Assembly: GCA_020226215.1 (NCBI GenBank)
Contig: CM035232.1
Span: 61,575,220 to 61,639,219, forward strand
Direction of reading: 5' to 3'
DNA: 64,000 nt
From: Sindora glabra
Taxonomy: Eukaryota; Streptophyta; Magnoliopsida; Fabales; Fabaceae
The notes beneath the pieces were generated by a model. The model was not told where the DNA came from. It did not search any database and saw only the letters and a program-made list of their open reading frames with translations. Positions within the stretch are counted from its first letter, which is position 1. The number at the start of each line of letters is the position of its first letter. A program made the position numbers and the translations under genes. Of this stretch, positions 1 to 11,978 are shown piece by piece.

Positions 1-2061
1 AAATATCAGTTGGCTCTTAATTTTATAATGATGAACCTATGGTTGTGAATATGTATTGGAAGTATGAGATAATGCTTTTGAAATATGGAAGTTTTATATT
101 ATAAAATGATTGAATGATTTAAGAAAATTCTTTTTTTATTGCTAATTTACTATCCTTAGATGAGTTAAAGTTGAATTAAAGAAAATACTTTAAGGAACTT
201 GATAATAATTAAGGATATAAAGATATTGTGTCATGAGATGTTAAAATGCTATATTTAGAATATATCCATATCCTTAAATTCTAATATTTATATTTAAATT
301 ATATGGTTGAGAAATCATTATCCAAGGATATATCTTTATTCTTATGAGTAAAAATTTGGCAATAAAGGAAATGAATAATCTAAAAGCATTAAGTGAAATA
401 AAATGGATTTTTTATTTCTATATGATTTTAATTTGAAAAATTTTTAAATTATAGCATACTTGACTTTAAAGCTAATTGCTTAAATGGTTAATATATTAGG
501 GTATGAAATTGGAATTAAGATAACTTGAAAATGAATGAGTGATGCTCATGTAGTCATAAATTATTCCTATAAACTGTGAATAGGAAGAAAAGGCAAAAAG
601 ATGAATAAAAATGTCTTGAATCTTCTCAAAGTGGATCAATATTCTGAGGTGAGTATATATCTCACCATTAAACTTTTATCTAGATAAAGTATGATGTAAA
701 TAATATGAATTATAATTGTATTTTTCCTTATTGATAGTACTAATTCTATAATTTTGAATATATATTTACACTTATGCATAAACTCAATTCTATGGTATAA
801 GTATAATTTGAGCAAATGTTAAAGGATCAAAGTGTGCAGTGAAAGCATGGTGTTGTTATTAGTTACTGATTGATTGATTGTGATAACATATTGTGGTGTG
901 TTATATGTTTTGATTATCCATAATTGTTGGATGGTTTTCTATGTGGGCTTGTATTGAATCTTGTGATATGAATAAAGTGAAGCTCTAACGAATTTACTAC
1001 ATTATGAATTGAGCCTTATAAGACCTTCAAAAATTATGAATTATGCTAAAGAAATTACATTGGACGATGTGATATGTGATAAAGAAATGATATGAAAGCT
1101 AAATGAAAAATTTCCAACAAACTATGTGGGAAGAACATAAGATTGATCTAAAAACCAAATAGAAAATTCCGAACAAATAATTGAGAAAAGTATAGAATTG
1201 GCCTTGAAACTAAAAACGGCTTCATGTACATTTATTATAGCTAGATGTGAGATATGATGTGATATTAAAAATTATCTATGATTAAATATTATTTTTGATA
1301 TAAATGAGATGATTTATTTGTGTATAAGCCTTAAATGTTGTTTGTGATTTTAGTGCTTACCCAGAATGGGTAGTATGTGATGTGATTACCATGTTATGCA
1401 TTAATAGATAGTTAGGATTTCTATAAAATGTGATATGAGTTATAAAGAGTTTAAGCCATGTGTAGGTGAACTCCTATTTTGGGGCATGATTTCATATATT
1501 TCAGAAATTCAAGAAAATAGGTTTGATAATATTCTCTAGCTTAGTTTCTGGTTAATTTATAAATATTATATATAAAATTGATCACTTGCAAAGCAGTGGT
1601 AGATATATGCTCATTGAGTTTTTGTAACTCACTTTGCTTTATTTCCAATATTTTCAAGTTAAAATAAGAGTATATGTTTCTATGGATATTTAAAGTTGTC
1701 TTATTAAAAGAATCGATAGTTAGAATTAAAGTCAACATTCAAATACAGATTTGTTGAATCCTATGATGTGATAAATTGATTGTATGTGTATAAGCATGAA
1801 ATTGTATTGTTCTATGTGTATGTTAACTCTGTTGTATTTGAAAATTACCCAAGTTCCTATATTTTAAGGCATGTAGCCCTCAAGAAGTAACCAAAAATAG
1901 GGGAGACTCTATCTATTTTTTTGTAAAAATTTTAAAATAAATTTTCAAGTTCCCCTAGAATTTAGAAAACCATTGTTAGATAAAGAAAGTGAAATTTTAT
2001 TAAGGCTTATGGAAACTAGTATCAGGATCCACGCTAGTTACAATCAAGATGGATTGTGACA
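1..2061 (+). repeat. Probable Gypsy-type LTR, 3' part
   Basis: Non-coding, AT-rich sequence with the texture of a long plant Gypsy LTR. It contains a 'gaggtgagtatatatctcacc' type motif near 645-665 and a GC-richer tail near 2010-2061 ending in GATTGTGACA, a form common at Gypsy LTR 3' ends (established family pattern). No primer-binding site follows and the 5' end lies before the window or is unrecognisable. It may be a solo or truncated LTR; the call rests on resemblance only, because no second copy is present here. Confidence 0.35.
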
Positions 2062-3068
2062 TTATAACTTTGAAATTGAAGATGATTTTTTTATGATGAA
2101 ATTGAAAATTATTTTTCTAAAATGGATATTGAACACTTAGCTTTTACACTTTCCATATCTTTGAAGAGACTTCAAATCTTATTCTTGGAAAGTAAAGAAA
2201 ACCCCTTGGCAAATTTAAGCTAAAGTGCAATTTCTACGAAAAAAAAGCCAAATTTTTAAAATTTCTTTTTTATTAAAAAATTAACTTCTTGTTAAAATTC
2301 TATTAATTTCAGCTATTATTCTAATTAAACTTATATTTCTTATTTATATCCTATTAAAAGTAAATCTTTCTTGAGAAAGGAAGAAATTTGAGTTCCTAAG
2401 ATGTCTAAATTCTTAAATGCTAACATTTAAGATCCTAAAAAGAAATGTGTACCAAAAAGTCTTCCTTTTAATTTAATTGTGTAGTAAAATTTTTACAAAG
2501 TTGGAAAATTTGGTTAAGAATAAACTTGTCACAAATGGCTATCTTAACCCCATTAGGTTAGTACAACAAGCAAAAATTATATGTCCGATTATACCAAATC
2601 AAGCTACTTCTTCATTAGGTTGGGCTAGTACAATACTAGTTCTAGTTCTAGTTCTAGTCCCATGTTAACCTTGTCTATGTGATTCCAAGCAAGTTTTTAT
2701 AACCTACTACATTTTATTGTTATTGTTATTATTATTAATTTCTCATATTAGTTAATTGAAATCAAATATAATCATTATTGTTATCATCATTACTAAGAAA
2801 TTTTTATTGTTATTATTATTGTTGTCATTTTATTCAAAACATATTTCCAATTTCTAATTTGTAATGTTGCATTATTGATATTCTTTATAGTAGTTACTCT
2901 ATAAAATTATTATTGTACTAGTTTTTAAGTTTTATGAGAATAATTTTGCACATAATTTTATTTATTAAAATTTTTCATTTTAACTTTATTAAAGTCAAAT
3001 GTAATTATTTATTTTAGTAAGTTTGTGTAATATATGTTAATAATATTAAATATATAAATTCATTAATT
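2062..3068. other. AT-rich intergenic sequence with short tandem repeats
   Basis: No gene seen. It includes a short TTCTAG hexamer tract at about 2636-2659 and ATT/GTT-type trinucleotide-rich stretches near 2713-2745 and 2800-2825. The short open frame at 2477-2668 overlaps the hexamer tract and resembles nothing I recognise. Confidence 0.6.
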
Positions 3069-3077
3069 TTAATATTA

Positions 3078-5055
3078 GGGTAAATTATTCTGATCTCCAC
3101 TAAAATTTGAACTAATTACACTCTTTACATTTTGATTTTCAATTTTGGCATTTGCCCCTTGAATTATTGGATGTGAACGACATCATTTACGGATAAAAAT
3201 GCACTCATGGGCTATACTAGTAATAGAAGAACTTTCATTTTCCTATTTCCCATTTTCTTACAGTTCCAATTCTCTCCCCCGAGTCCATTTCTTCTATGTA
3301 GTCCACCTTTGTTTTCATCCTTGTAACACCAATCATGACATTGTCTTCATTGAAACTAAAAAGAGATTGAATTACTTTTGTGATTTGCTTCTTCTAACAT
3401 GTGAAAGGTAATTTTTTTTGTTTATGTTTTTTCAAAAAAATTCATAGCTTTTTTCTAGTGGGTTTCTCTTTCATTTGTATGTTTGTTTTTGTAGTTTAAC
3501 TGTCCATTTTTTGCAAACCTTGGCGTATGTCTTTGTTGAATATTTTTAGGGGAAAATATCTATTTTAAGTACTATATTTTTCTTAATTTTCAATGGATTC
3601 CTTACGGGTACATTCTTAGTGATTTTAAAAGATTTTTTTTATACAATCATTCTTTTTCATTAATTCATTCAATGGGTTTTTGAGATTTAGGATTTCTTAT
3701 ATCATGTGTTGTTGTTTTTATTCCAATAGGATGATTGAGTACATATTCCTTCTCATTTTTGAAGAAAAAGATCATTTTTTTACATAATTAATTTTTTATT
3801 TAATTTTGGATATTTTGTTATTTCTTTTGAATTGTTTTACCTAGGAAAATGATGTTGTGTGCTAATTGAAGTTTTACCTTTCTCGTTGCGACTCTCTCTA
3901 TCTCACCATTCACTTTCTTTTTGTTTCATGTTGCTATACAATTACTAAAGTTGGAAGGAGGTTAAGAACCTTTGTTTCATAAAGCATAAGATCTATGGCC
4001 ATAAATTAAATTTGGTACGACCCAATGGCCCTTATTAAATATAATGAAAGAGAAAAAATGAATATATATTAATTAGTCAAATAAAAAAAGGAAATAAAAT
4101 AGATGGAAATGTACACAAAAATAGAAATTTAACATTAAAATTAAAAATTAGAAATAAAACCAAAGTCAAAGATATTTTTATAAATATTTATTTTTATTTT
4201 ATGTATTTATTATTATATAAATATAAAAATAAAAATGCAAAAAAAAATGAGGAAGAAATATTTTTAGCTTTCAACCCTTCTTGATTGTTCATATACATTT
4301 GTTTTGTCGATAAAGAATTTATTTTGAATGTATTTTTTATTTTTTATTTTTTGTGTTTGGTTTTTGTGATTTCAAAAAGAGTTTATTACTTTCTTTAATG
4401 CATTTTTATCATACCACTTCCTTTTAGAAAATGATTTTTTATTATATCTAATTTTTAATATTATTTGAAGGAGATCAAAGTACTAAAATATAAATCTATA
4501 AAATGAAATAAATAGTATTTTTATCTTAGGCTTGTATTGGATTACTTTTAATAAAATTATGATAGATCGTCACATACTTAAAAGTAATAATTATCATTTT
4601 CTTATTGACTAATATAAAATAAATCATATAATAATAAAATAATTATGTTTGTTCTTTGTACAAGTGCTTTCTATATATTTGTGGTTTTCTTTAAAAAAAT
4701 AAAAATGAATTATTGCCTAATTAAAATTATTAATGAAAATTAATTGATTACTTTTAAAATAAATTTAAAAAATAACCTAACATGAATAAGGCTTATTCCA
4801 TTTGTTGATTCAACAAATTAGGAATTAGTAAGAGTGGAACCTTTAGCTTGCTTTTTTATAATTAAGAAAATAAAGATTTAAAAAGGCTAATGATGTCATT
4901 ATTTAATAGAAATCATTAACTGGATATTAAGAAAAAGGATGGATTGTCGTGCAAAAATTCATAAAGAAGAAAAGAGTGTTAAGTTTTGAATTTTTTTTTT
5001 TTGGAGGAAGGAATGTAATTAGCTTAAATTTTAAGGGAGTGAAAGCAATTCACCT
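3078..5055. mobile_element. Non-autonomous Mutator-like element (MULE)
   Basis: The left end (from GGGTAAATTATTCTGATC at 3078) and the right end (…AATTCACC, ending about 5055) form imperfect terminal inverted repeats of roughly 65 bp, sharing for example the AAAATTTgAaCTAATTACA core. The flanks carry TTAATATTA (3069-3077) and TTATCATTA (5056-5064), matching at 7 of 9 positions, which fits the 9-bp target duplication of Mutator elements. No transposase is visible. A short open frame at 3199-3411 has spaced cysteines and is followed by a possible splice donor (GAAAG|GTAATT). It could be a relic of the small GRF-type zinc-finger ORF some plant MULEs carry, but this is weak. Confidence 0.6.
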
Positions 5056-5249
5056 TTATCATTACAAGTCATTAAATATTATACATATAATTTTAATATA
5101 TACATATATGCATTAGTCAATTAATTATTTATTATATGTTATCAAGCTAATAGGATAACACTTAATAGTCTTAAATTTTTGTCAAATTGAGTTATTTCAA
5201 GTTAATATCTTACTAAATTGGGCTTCTATTTTCATTTTTTTGTATCAAT

Positions 5250-5547
5250 ATTAGTTAAGGGTGTAAATAGATTAGGTCAGACTAAGCTTTGTCCTAAATA
5301 GACCAAGCTTGTTTTTTAAATTATTAGCTTTGTCCTAAATAGGCCAAGCTTATTTTTTAAATTATTAGCCTAAGTCTATGGCCTGTTAATTTGTATAAGA
5401 CCAAAATTCAAGTTCAGCTTGACCTATTAAACAAGCTTAACTTAACTTGTTAACTTGTTTAGAACTCTACTTGTATAAATAGATTTTTAAATTTGTCAAT
5501 AGACTAAAGTCTTTTAAAGCCCAAAATTATCTAATGGCCTAATTAGA

Positions 5548-5628
<81 letters not shown>

Positions 5629-5859
5629 TATTTATATTATTTATATATATAATATATATTATATCATATTATTTATAAATATATTAATAATTAAATAGAT
5701 TAACTTGATGGGCCTATAAATTAAGCATAAAGAAAAAAAGTTTAATTTATTTATTTAAATAGGTCAATTCATTAGCCTTAATCTAACTTATTTAGATAAA
5801 TAGGTTAAACTATATTAGATCTTAAGTAGGTTAGGCCATTTGGCTAACTTGCACCTCTA
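5250..5859. mobile_element. hAT-like non-autonomous element
   Basis: The ends resemble TAAGGGTGTAA on the left and, inverted, TAGAGGTGCAA on the right, a terminal motif frequent in plant hAT-like MITEs. GTATCAAT occurs at 5242-5249 and again at 5860-5867 as an 8-bp target duplication, extendable to 10 bp with one mismatch. The exact left end is ambiguous by two or three bases. The interior holds a partial tandem duplication around 5283-5370 (CCTAAATAG-CCAAGCTT unit) and a long (TA)n tract. No coding capacity. Confidence 0.6.
5550..5624. repeat. (TA)n microsatellite
   Basis: About 75 bp of uninterrupted AT dinucleotide repeat inside the hAT-like element, directly seen. Such tracts are length-polymorphic and assemble poorly. 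Confidence 0.95.
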
Positions 5860-5869
5860 GTATCAATCT

Positions 5870-6582
5870 CAATTTCAAGCTAAAATAAATTATATTAATT
5901 TTAGGCTAATCCATTTTGACAAATTTAGTCAAAAAAGGAAAAAGTTCTTGATAAGAGTTTCTTCAAAACAAATTGGTAAAAAAGAAGTATTGATATAATT
6001 AGAACATTTCAAACTTATGTTGTTGAAGTGCTAAAACTCAAGCTTTTATAAGAGAAGGAATGGGTAAGGAAAAATCTTCATTTCATTACAAACGATAAGT
6101 TATCAAATTCTCAAACATATTGTGTTACTTTATTTGATATTTAATGAAAAAAAGACAATTGATTTTAAAGACTGATGTATGAGCATTGCATGAATTTTGT
6201 GTTCATCATCATCAAAATCATGTATACATATTATTTAAATGTATTATATGCATTTTGTTCATGTACCCTCACCTTTTTTATGATATAGTTTAATATAAAG
6301 GGTGTACAATGCTTAGTGTATTTTCCTTTAAGTTTTATTTTCTACTGCTTATATATAGATGATATATAAATGCTATGTGAAAAACATATTCTAAACTATG
6401 ATTTTTGTGTTCACTTTCTTGACTTGATTAATCTTTCATAAGATATATTGTGATTTAATTCTTTGCCCTATCTTTATTAATTAAATTCATTATATATATT
6501 GTGATTCAATGCTTATATTGTTGATTGAATGTTTAAATGGTTAGAAGAGATACCTATCTATATGTATGGTCATTGATACCAT
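5870..6582. other. AT-rich spacer, no gene seen
   Basis: Between the hAT-like and Copia elements. No open frame with recognisable homology, no clear repeat pair. Confidence 0.6.
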
Positions 6583-6587
6583 ATTTA

Positions 6588-7260
6588 TGTTGCACATTAA
6601 GTTGTACTTCAAAAGATTAACTCCCACATTGGACAAATTAGGTCTCAAGAGAAAGTTTGTATATAAGACTTTTCTTTTATCTATGGTGATAAGGAAAGAA
6701 AATGGAAAGCTTATGCACAGGAGGTAGTCTAAAGCTAGTGTGAAATGGTGGATTTGACCCCCCCTACGTGCAAATATCACATAAGGCCAAGCCCAAGCCC
6801 ACTTTTGCAAAACTAGAATAAAATTAATTTTTATTTTCACAAAATCCAATATTTATCTATGAAACTAAATTTTAGTTCTAATAAAATTCAAAATGCTTAA
6901 TGGATTTATTTTGAACACTTATTTCCTAATGGCTATATTTCTAATAGCCATACTTTTAATGGTTATATTTCTAATACTCATATTTCCAATGGCTATATTT
7001 TGCGACTATATTTTTAGCCTATAAATAGTATACTATTTCTTTCATTTTTACAAGACACACATCTTTAATAACTTTATCTAAAAACACTCTTCTATTTCTT
7101 GCTGGATTTCATTTTTCTACTGCCTACTTCTTATTCTGATCATGCAATTTTAAGATTCTAAAGGAATTGTCAGTTCAAGCTTTTCATAAGAGGCTCAAAT
7201 AATTCCTTGAGAACAATTACCTATATCATGCCTTAGACTACATAGCCAAGTTTCTTAACA
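6588..7260 (+). repeat. 5' LTR of Copia element
   Basis: TG…CA-bounded repeat, 673 bp. Contains a TATA-like CCTATAAATAGTATAC near 7019-7034 and a short tandem series of 'AATGGCTATATTT'-like units at about 6925-7010. Visibly diverged from the 3' copy: about 8 differences over 77 aligned bases around the TATA box, counted by eye. Confidence 0.85.
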
Positions 7261-8324
7261 ATCTTAAGGAATTATTCCTCAAGTATAGTCTTAAGGATAA
7301 TGTCTCTATAGAGAAGTTTTCAAAAGCAATTTCTAGTTCATTGTGTTTACAATTTATATAAGTAATTTCTCTAACCATTCTTTTCATTTATGTCTATTAT
7401 TTGTGATGTAGAACATTATGATTTGTTTTAGGATAGTTATGACTTAATTTTCTTAACTATTTATAAATAAAGCCATATAGATGAATTGAAAGGTGTAATT
7501 AAACTATCTTTAACTATAGTGGACAAGCATGGCTCTAATGTATTTCCCAACGTGGGTGGTGATGTTCATGCCAACTTTCAATGGTCTTGGACACTCCCAA
7601 CATGAGACTTATAGACTTAGGTAACTAAGTACTTTGTTCAATTTTTACTCCAATATTAAGATTTTGTCATTATTACTAGTTGGTATATTGGTGTTATACA
7701 TGTGCTATGCTATTGGACTATGAATCACAATTTAAAGGAAATAATAATCTAATTATTTATTTATTTGTATTTTAATTAAAAGTTACATTATGTAAGAATT
7801 CATTCTCATCAAGAAATATTTTTTACTATATATATGAATGTCACTCTCTAGTAACTTGCTTCATTACTTCCTACATGACTTAGTGTGTTTGGTTTTTATT
7901 AATTATGCACTATAAAAGTGTGGAAGACCAAAAAAAAATTGAATAAAAGTAGCATTTTAGTAAGTCTTGATTTCATGTGAGAATTTATATTATACTTTTG
8001 AAGTTTAAAATAAATTAAATTCATTTTATCTAATATTTTTGGATTGCTTGAAAAGCTTTTATTGAGATCCTCAAAGGTATATTTATGGGATCATAAATGT
8101 TAATTAATTAGTCTTTTTGGATTTAATGAACCTTATTTTTATAATTTTGAAGGTGAAAATATTTATGCATAGCAAACAAGCTTATGTAAACCCATATCAA
8201 CATATTTATTTATTTTGTTCACTTAATATGTTTGAATGGGCCTTATCTCAATTCTATGTATATTATCAAGAAACATATTAGCCAATATTATTAGTGTTTA
8301 TAAATTTATTCTACATGTCAGTTA

Positions 8325-8550
8325 CAAAAAGAATACTCCATAAAAAAATAAGGAAAATACCTTATGAATTGTGGAAAAATTATGCACCTAATTTATAATA
8401 TTTAAAAGTGTATTTGTGTCTAGCTAAAGTTTTATTGCCTAAGCCTAAGAATAAAAAAATAAGATAAAAAACCTCTGATTATATGTTTATGAGATATGCT
8501 AGTAATAATATAGCATATAGATTTCTTGTTTTGAAAAATTAATTTGCTTG
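8325..8550 (+). pseudogene. Copia integrase C-terminal fragment
   Basis: Conceptual translation contains IPYELWKNYAPNL and then YLKVYLCLAKVLLPKPK and TSDYMFMRYA, matching the conserved GKTPYELW region and following segment at the C-terminal end of plant Copia integrases. At least two in-frame stops. The catalytic core (zinc HHCC and DDE) is not recognisable upstream, so 7681-8324 is either deleted internal sequence or too decayed to read. Confidence 0.8.
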
Positions 8551-8937
8551 ATTGCAATACAATAATAGAGATAAAGAATATTAAATTCTTTGAACGTATT
8601 TATCTATTACATGATAAATTTTCTCATATAGCAAAAACCTTTAAATATACTTTTGTCTGATCTAGAATAGACAAATGAAACTTCAAGAAACAAAAAAGAT
8701 AAAGAAAAGAGATTTCTTTTAGAAATGACTTTTATACATTTATTATTGATAATGATCCTCAAACATATTTTGAAGCACTTTCTTTGTTTAAAGCAAAATT
8801 TTAGGAGAAAGCAATTAAAATAAAACTTGAATTAATTTTGTAAAATTAAACTTAGGAATTAGTAGACTTGCCTCTTAGGGCAAAGTCAATAGGTTGTAAA
8901 TGAATTTTTTTAAAAAAATATTTTCATGATGGCTCAA

Positions 8938-9717
8938 TTAAAAAATGTAATGCTCAACTAGTTGCAAAAAGTTTTACACAAAAATAAAATATTAATTATT
9001 TTAATATTTTTTCACCAATAACAAGGATTTCTTCAATTTATGTTTTGTTAGCTTTAACTTCTATTTTTAAATTAGTTGTACATCAAATGGATATGAAAAG
9101 TACCTTTTGAATGGAGATTTAGAGAAAGAAATTTATATGATATAACTTGAAAGCTATGAGGTCTTAAAATAGAAACAAAAAGTTTACAAACTGAAAAAGT
9201 CTTTGTATGGTTTAAAACTAGCCCTTAAACAGTGGCGTGAAAAATTTAATCAAATCATAATAAATAATAATTTTTTATATGTTAAAGTGGATAAATGTGT
9301 ATATACAAAATATGAAAACAATGAATATGTGTGATAATAAGTTTATATGCTTGTTTTTTGCAATAATTTTGATATAGTGTGTGAGACTAAAACTTTTTAG
9401 CATCAAATTTTGATATAAAAGATATACATGAAACTAATGTTACCTTAGGTATTAGAATCATAAGGAAAGATAGTGGCATTGTATTGGCTTAACAACATTA
9501 TGTACAAAAACTTAAGAAATTTAGGTATCTAAAGGCAAAGCCTATTAATACTCCTTATGATGCTAATATTTAATTAAAGAAAAATTTAGAAAACTTAATA
9601 AACCAATGTGAGTATGCTAAAACTATTGGAAGTTTGATGCATTTAATAATTTTTTCTAGGCTTGACATAGCATATATGATGTGCAAACTAAGTAGGTATA
9701 CCCATAATCCTAATTTT
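8938..9717 (+). pseudogene. Copia reverse transcriptase relic
   Basis: Shows QLVAKSFTQK, FSPITRISSIYVLLALTS and VVHQMDMKSTF followed in another frame by NGDLEKEIYM, then KKSLYGLKLALKQW. These correspond to the conserved LVAKGYTQ, VHQMDVKTAFLNGDL and KSLYGLKQAPRQW blocks of Copia reverse transcriptase. A later DIHETNVTLGIRI block and SRLDIAYMMCKLSRYTHNP close the domain. Several frameshifts and stops; not functional. Confidence 0.88.
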
Positions 9718-10166
9718 AAGAATAAGAAAGGATATTATTATGTTTTTAGTAAGCTAAAATATCATGCACCTTAATGTGGAAATAAGGTGAAAAATGACAA
9801 TCCTCTAAAACTTAAAGCAAATTTAGTTAGAAATAATAAAGATGACATAATTGTGGCAATCATTTCTCAAGTAAACATTGTGGCCAATATGAAAGATTGG
9901 GTGATGGACTTAGGTGCTACAAGGCATATTTGTGCTAATAAAGAAGCTTTCACCTCTTACTCATCAATAGGAGATGGGGAAGATCATATTTATCTTGGAG
10001 ATTCAAGAACTGCAAAGGTTTTTGGAAAAGGTAAAATACTTCTAAAACTCACATTTAGCAAGACCTTAGCTTTAAGTGATATTCTGCGTGTGCTTAATAT
10101 TAGAGCAATTTTAATCTCTATATCTTTATTAGAAAAAGTTGCTATTAAAGTATCTTTTGAATTTTA
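9718..10166 (+). pseudogene. Displaced Copia gag zinc-knuckle and protease fragment
   Basis: Begins with a decayed zinc knuckle (KKGYYYVFSKLKYHAP then C; first and second Cys replaced by Tyr and Phe, final His and Cys present). An open frame from 9787 to 10170 follows. It carries the aspartic protease motif as MDLGATRHICA (usually DSGATRH; the catalytic Asp is kept, the Ser is Leu) and the block NIRAILISISLLEKVAIKVSFE typical of the region after the protease. This gag/PR segment belongs upstream of integrase but here sits exactly at the RT-RNase H junction. Confidence 0.85.
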
Positions 10167-10709
10167 CTAGAATAATGAAATACCTAGAAGGTATCATGAA
10201 TTATGATATTTTGTACAAGTTAAATTCCTATAGTATTAGAAAGATATGATGACACTAATTACATCTCTAATTTAGATAGGACAAAATCCACTAGTAATTA
10301 TGTGTTTACCCTTGGTGGTGGTATAGTGGCTTAGAAATGATCTAAGCAAACAATTATAATTAGATCTATCATAGAGTTAGAGTTTGTGGCTCTTGAGATA
10401 GTTGGAAGTAAAACTAAGTCAATAAGAAATTTCTTATCTGATATATAGTTAGGTGCGAAACCAAAATCTTTAGTATCTATGCATTGTGATTGCCAATTAG
10501 CAATAGATATTGTAAAGAATAAAGCTTTTAATGCCAAAATTTAATATATTAAATTAAGACACAATATTGTGAAGCAATTGCTTAAAGATAGAAAATTTTC
10601 ATAAATTATGTGAAATTAGAAAGGAATTTTGGCTAATCCTTTGATTAAAAACTTGGGTAGAAAACAAATAATTGATACATTGAAAGGAATGGGACTAAAG
10701 CCATTTTAA
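10167..10709 (+). pseudogene. Copia RNase H relic and polyprotein C-terminus
   Basis: Translation shows RIMKYLEGIMNYDILY, then DDTNYISNLDRTKSTSNYVF and LGGGIVA, then VSMHCDCQLAIDIVKNKAF and IKLRHNIVKQLL, ending GRKQIIDTLKGMGLKPF plus stop. These match the RIMRYLKGT, YSDADWA-like, STSGYVF, CDNQSAI and RHHFIRE-type blocks of plant Copia RNase H and the usual polyprotein terminus. Stops and one or more frameshifts are present. Confidence 0.85.
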
Positions 10710-11316
10710 GAAATTAACATTGATAGTAACCTAATCTATGTGATTGACAATCCTATGAAGTAGGTTCATAAAAATATTAACAAGCTAATGATAGTTCAAA
10801 AAATACTAAAATTAATTTTATGTATCCTTCCTATGGTGTATGTGATAAAATACTTTAAAACTATAAATTATATGTGAGGATGAGCTTGACTCTTAATAAA
10901 TTTTATAGCTCTTATAGGTAGGGCATTTAATTGCAGTGTACACTTGATGGATTTACCTATATCAGTGTAAAGTGGGGTTGCTCCTATGAGATATTGGCAA
11001 AATCTCTAAAGCACTCATGAACTACCATGCATGTGTATGGCCTATTAGAGTAAAACCATGTTGCACAAGAAAATAATTTACAAAGGTGAATTGATTTGTG
11101 AGATTACTATTTTATAACAAGAAATTATCGATTCATAGAAACTAAATATTTCATTAGTAATTTTATAAATTATGCCTTTCTCTTTCTAAGTTTGGTTCAT
11201 AGTTTATAAGATATCAAATCAATTATTTACATTTATTTAAGAAGCCAACAAAGATTCTTTACCAATTTCTTAATTTTTTTATTTTTTTTATAAGTATTTT
11301 GAAATATGTGGGTCAT

Positions 11317-11973
11317 TGTTGCACATTGAGCTATATTTCAAAAGACTGAATCCTACATTAGGTAAGTTAGACTTTAAGAGAAGGTTTATATGTAAAACTT
11401 CTTTTTTATGTAAAGTAACAAAAAAAGAAAATGGTAGGTCCGCACACATAAAGTGAGCTAAAGTTACTATAAAATGGTAGATTTGCCCCTCCTGCATGTG
11501 AATGTCAAGTGAGGCCAAGCCCAAGCTTACTTTTGCAAAACTAGAATAAAAATAATTTTTATTTTTACAAAATCTAGTATTCATTTGTGAAACCAGATTT
11601 TAGTTTTGGCAAAATTCGAAATGCTTAAAAGATTTTGAATATTTATTTCCCAATGGTTATATTTTCAATGACCATATTCCTAATGGCTATATTTTTAATA
11701 GTTATATTTTTCAACCTATAAATAGTATATTATTTATCTCATTTTTACAACACACACATCTCTAACAGCTTTCTCTAAAAACACTCTTCTCCTTCTCTTT
11801 GGTTTTCATTTTCTTGCCACTTACTTTCTATTTTGATCATGCAATTTCAAGATAAATGAGTCTATTGAATCCTAGGAAATTGCTAATTCAAGCTCTATAC
11901 GAAAGGCTTAAATAATACCTTGAGGAAAATGACCTGTATCATGCCTTAAATTGCACAACCAATTTTCTTAACA
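11317..11973 (+). repeat. 3' LTR of Copia element
   Basis: 657 bp direct repeat of 6588-7260, TG…CA bounded, TATA-like CCTATAAATAGTATAT near 11716. The 36 bases upstream are partly purine-rich (…GTGGGTCAT) and may be a decayed polypurine tract. Followed by target duplication ATTTA at 11974-11978. Confidence 0.87.
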
Positions 11974-11978
11974 ATTTA

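Larger units (their letters stand above)
6588..11973 (+). mobile_element. Degenerate Ty1/Copia LTR retrotransposon
   Basis: A complete insertion: two direct LTRs beginning TGTTGCACATT and ending TTCTTAACA, flanked by a perfect 5-bp duplication ATTTA (6583-6587 and 11974-11978). Internal plus-strand fragments match the C-terminal end of Copia integrase, reverse transcriptase, gag zinc knuckle/protease and RNase H, all broken by stops and frameshifts. Most of gag and the integrase core are missing. The canonical Copia order is gag-PR-IN-RT-RH; here the zinc knuckle/PR piece lies between RT and RH. A normal primer-binding site does not follow the 5' LTR; a TGGTAT at 7681 is the nearest candidate, so the 5' LTR could really extend to about 7680 with a truncated 3' copy. 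The matching target duplication favours the shorter boundaries. Confidence 0.88.

Noticed and set aside
9787..10170. 127-codon frame as a free-standing host gene
   Set aside because: It contains the Copia protease motif and adjoining blocks and lies within the Copia LTR pair; it is a retroelement fragment.
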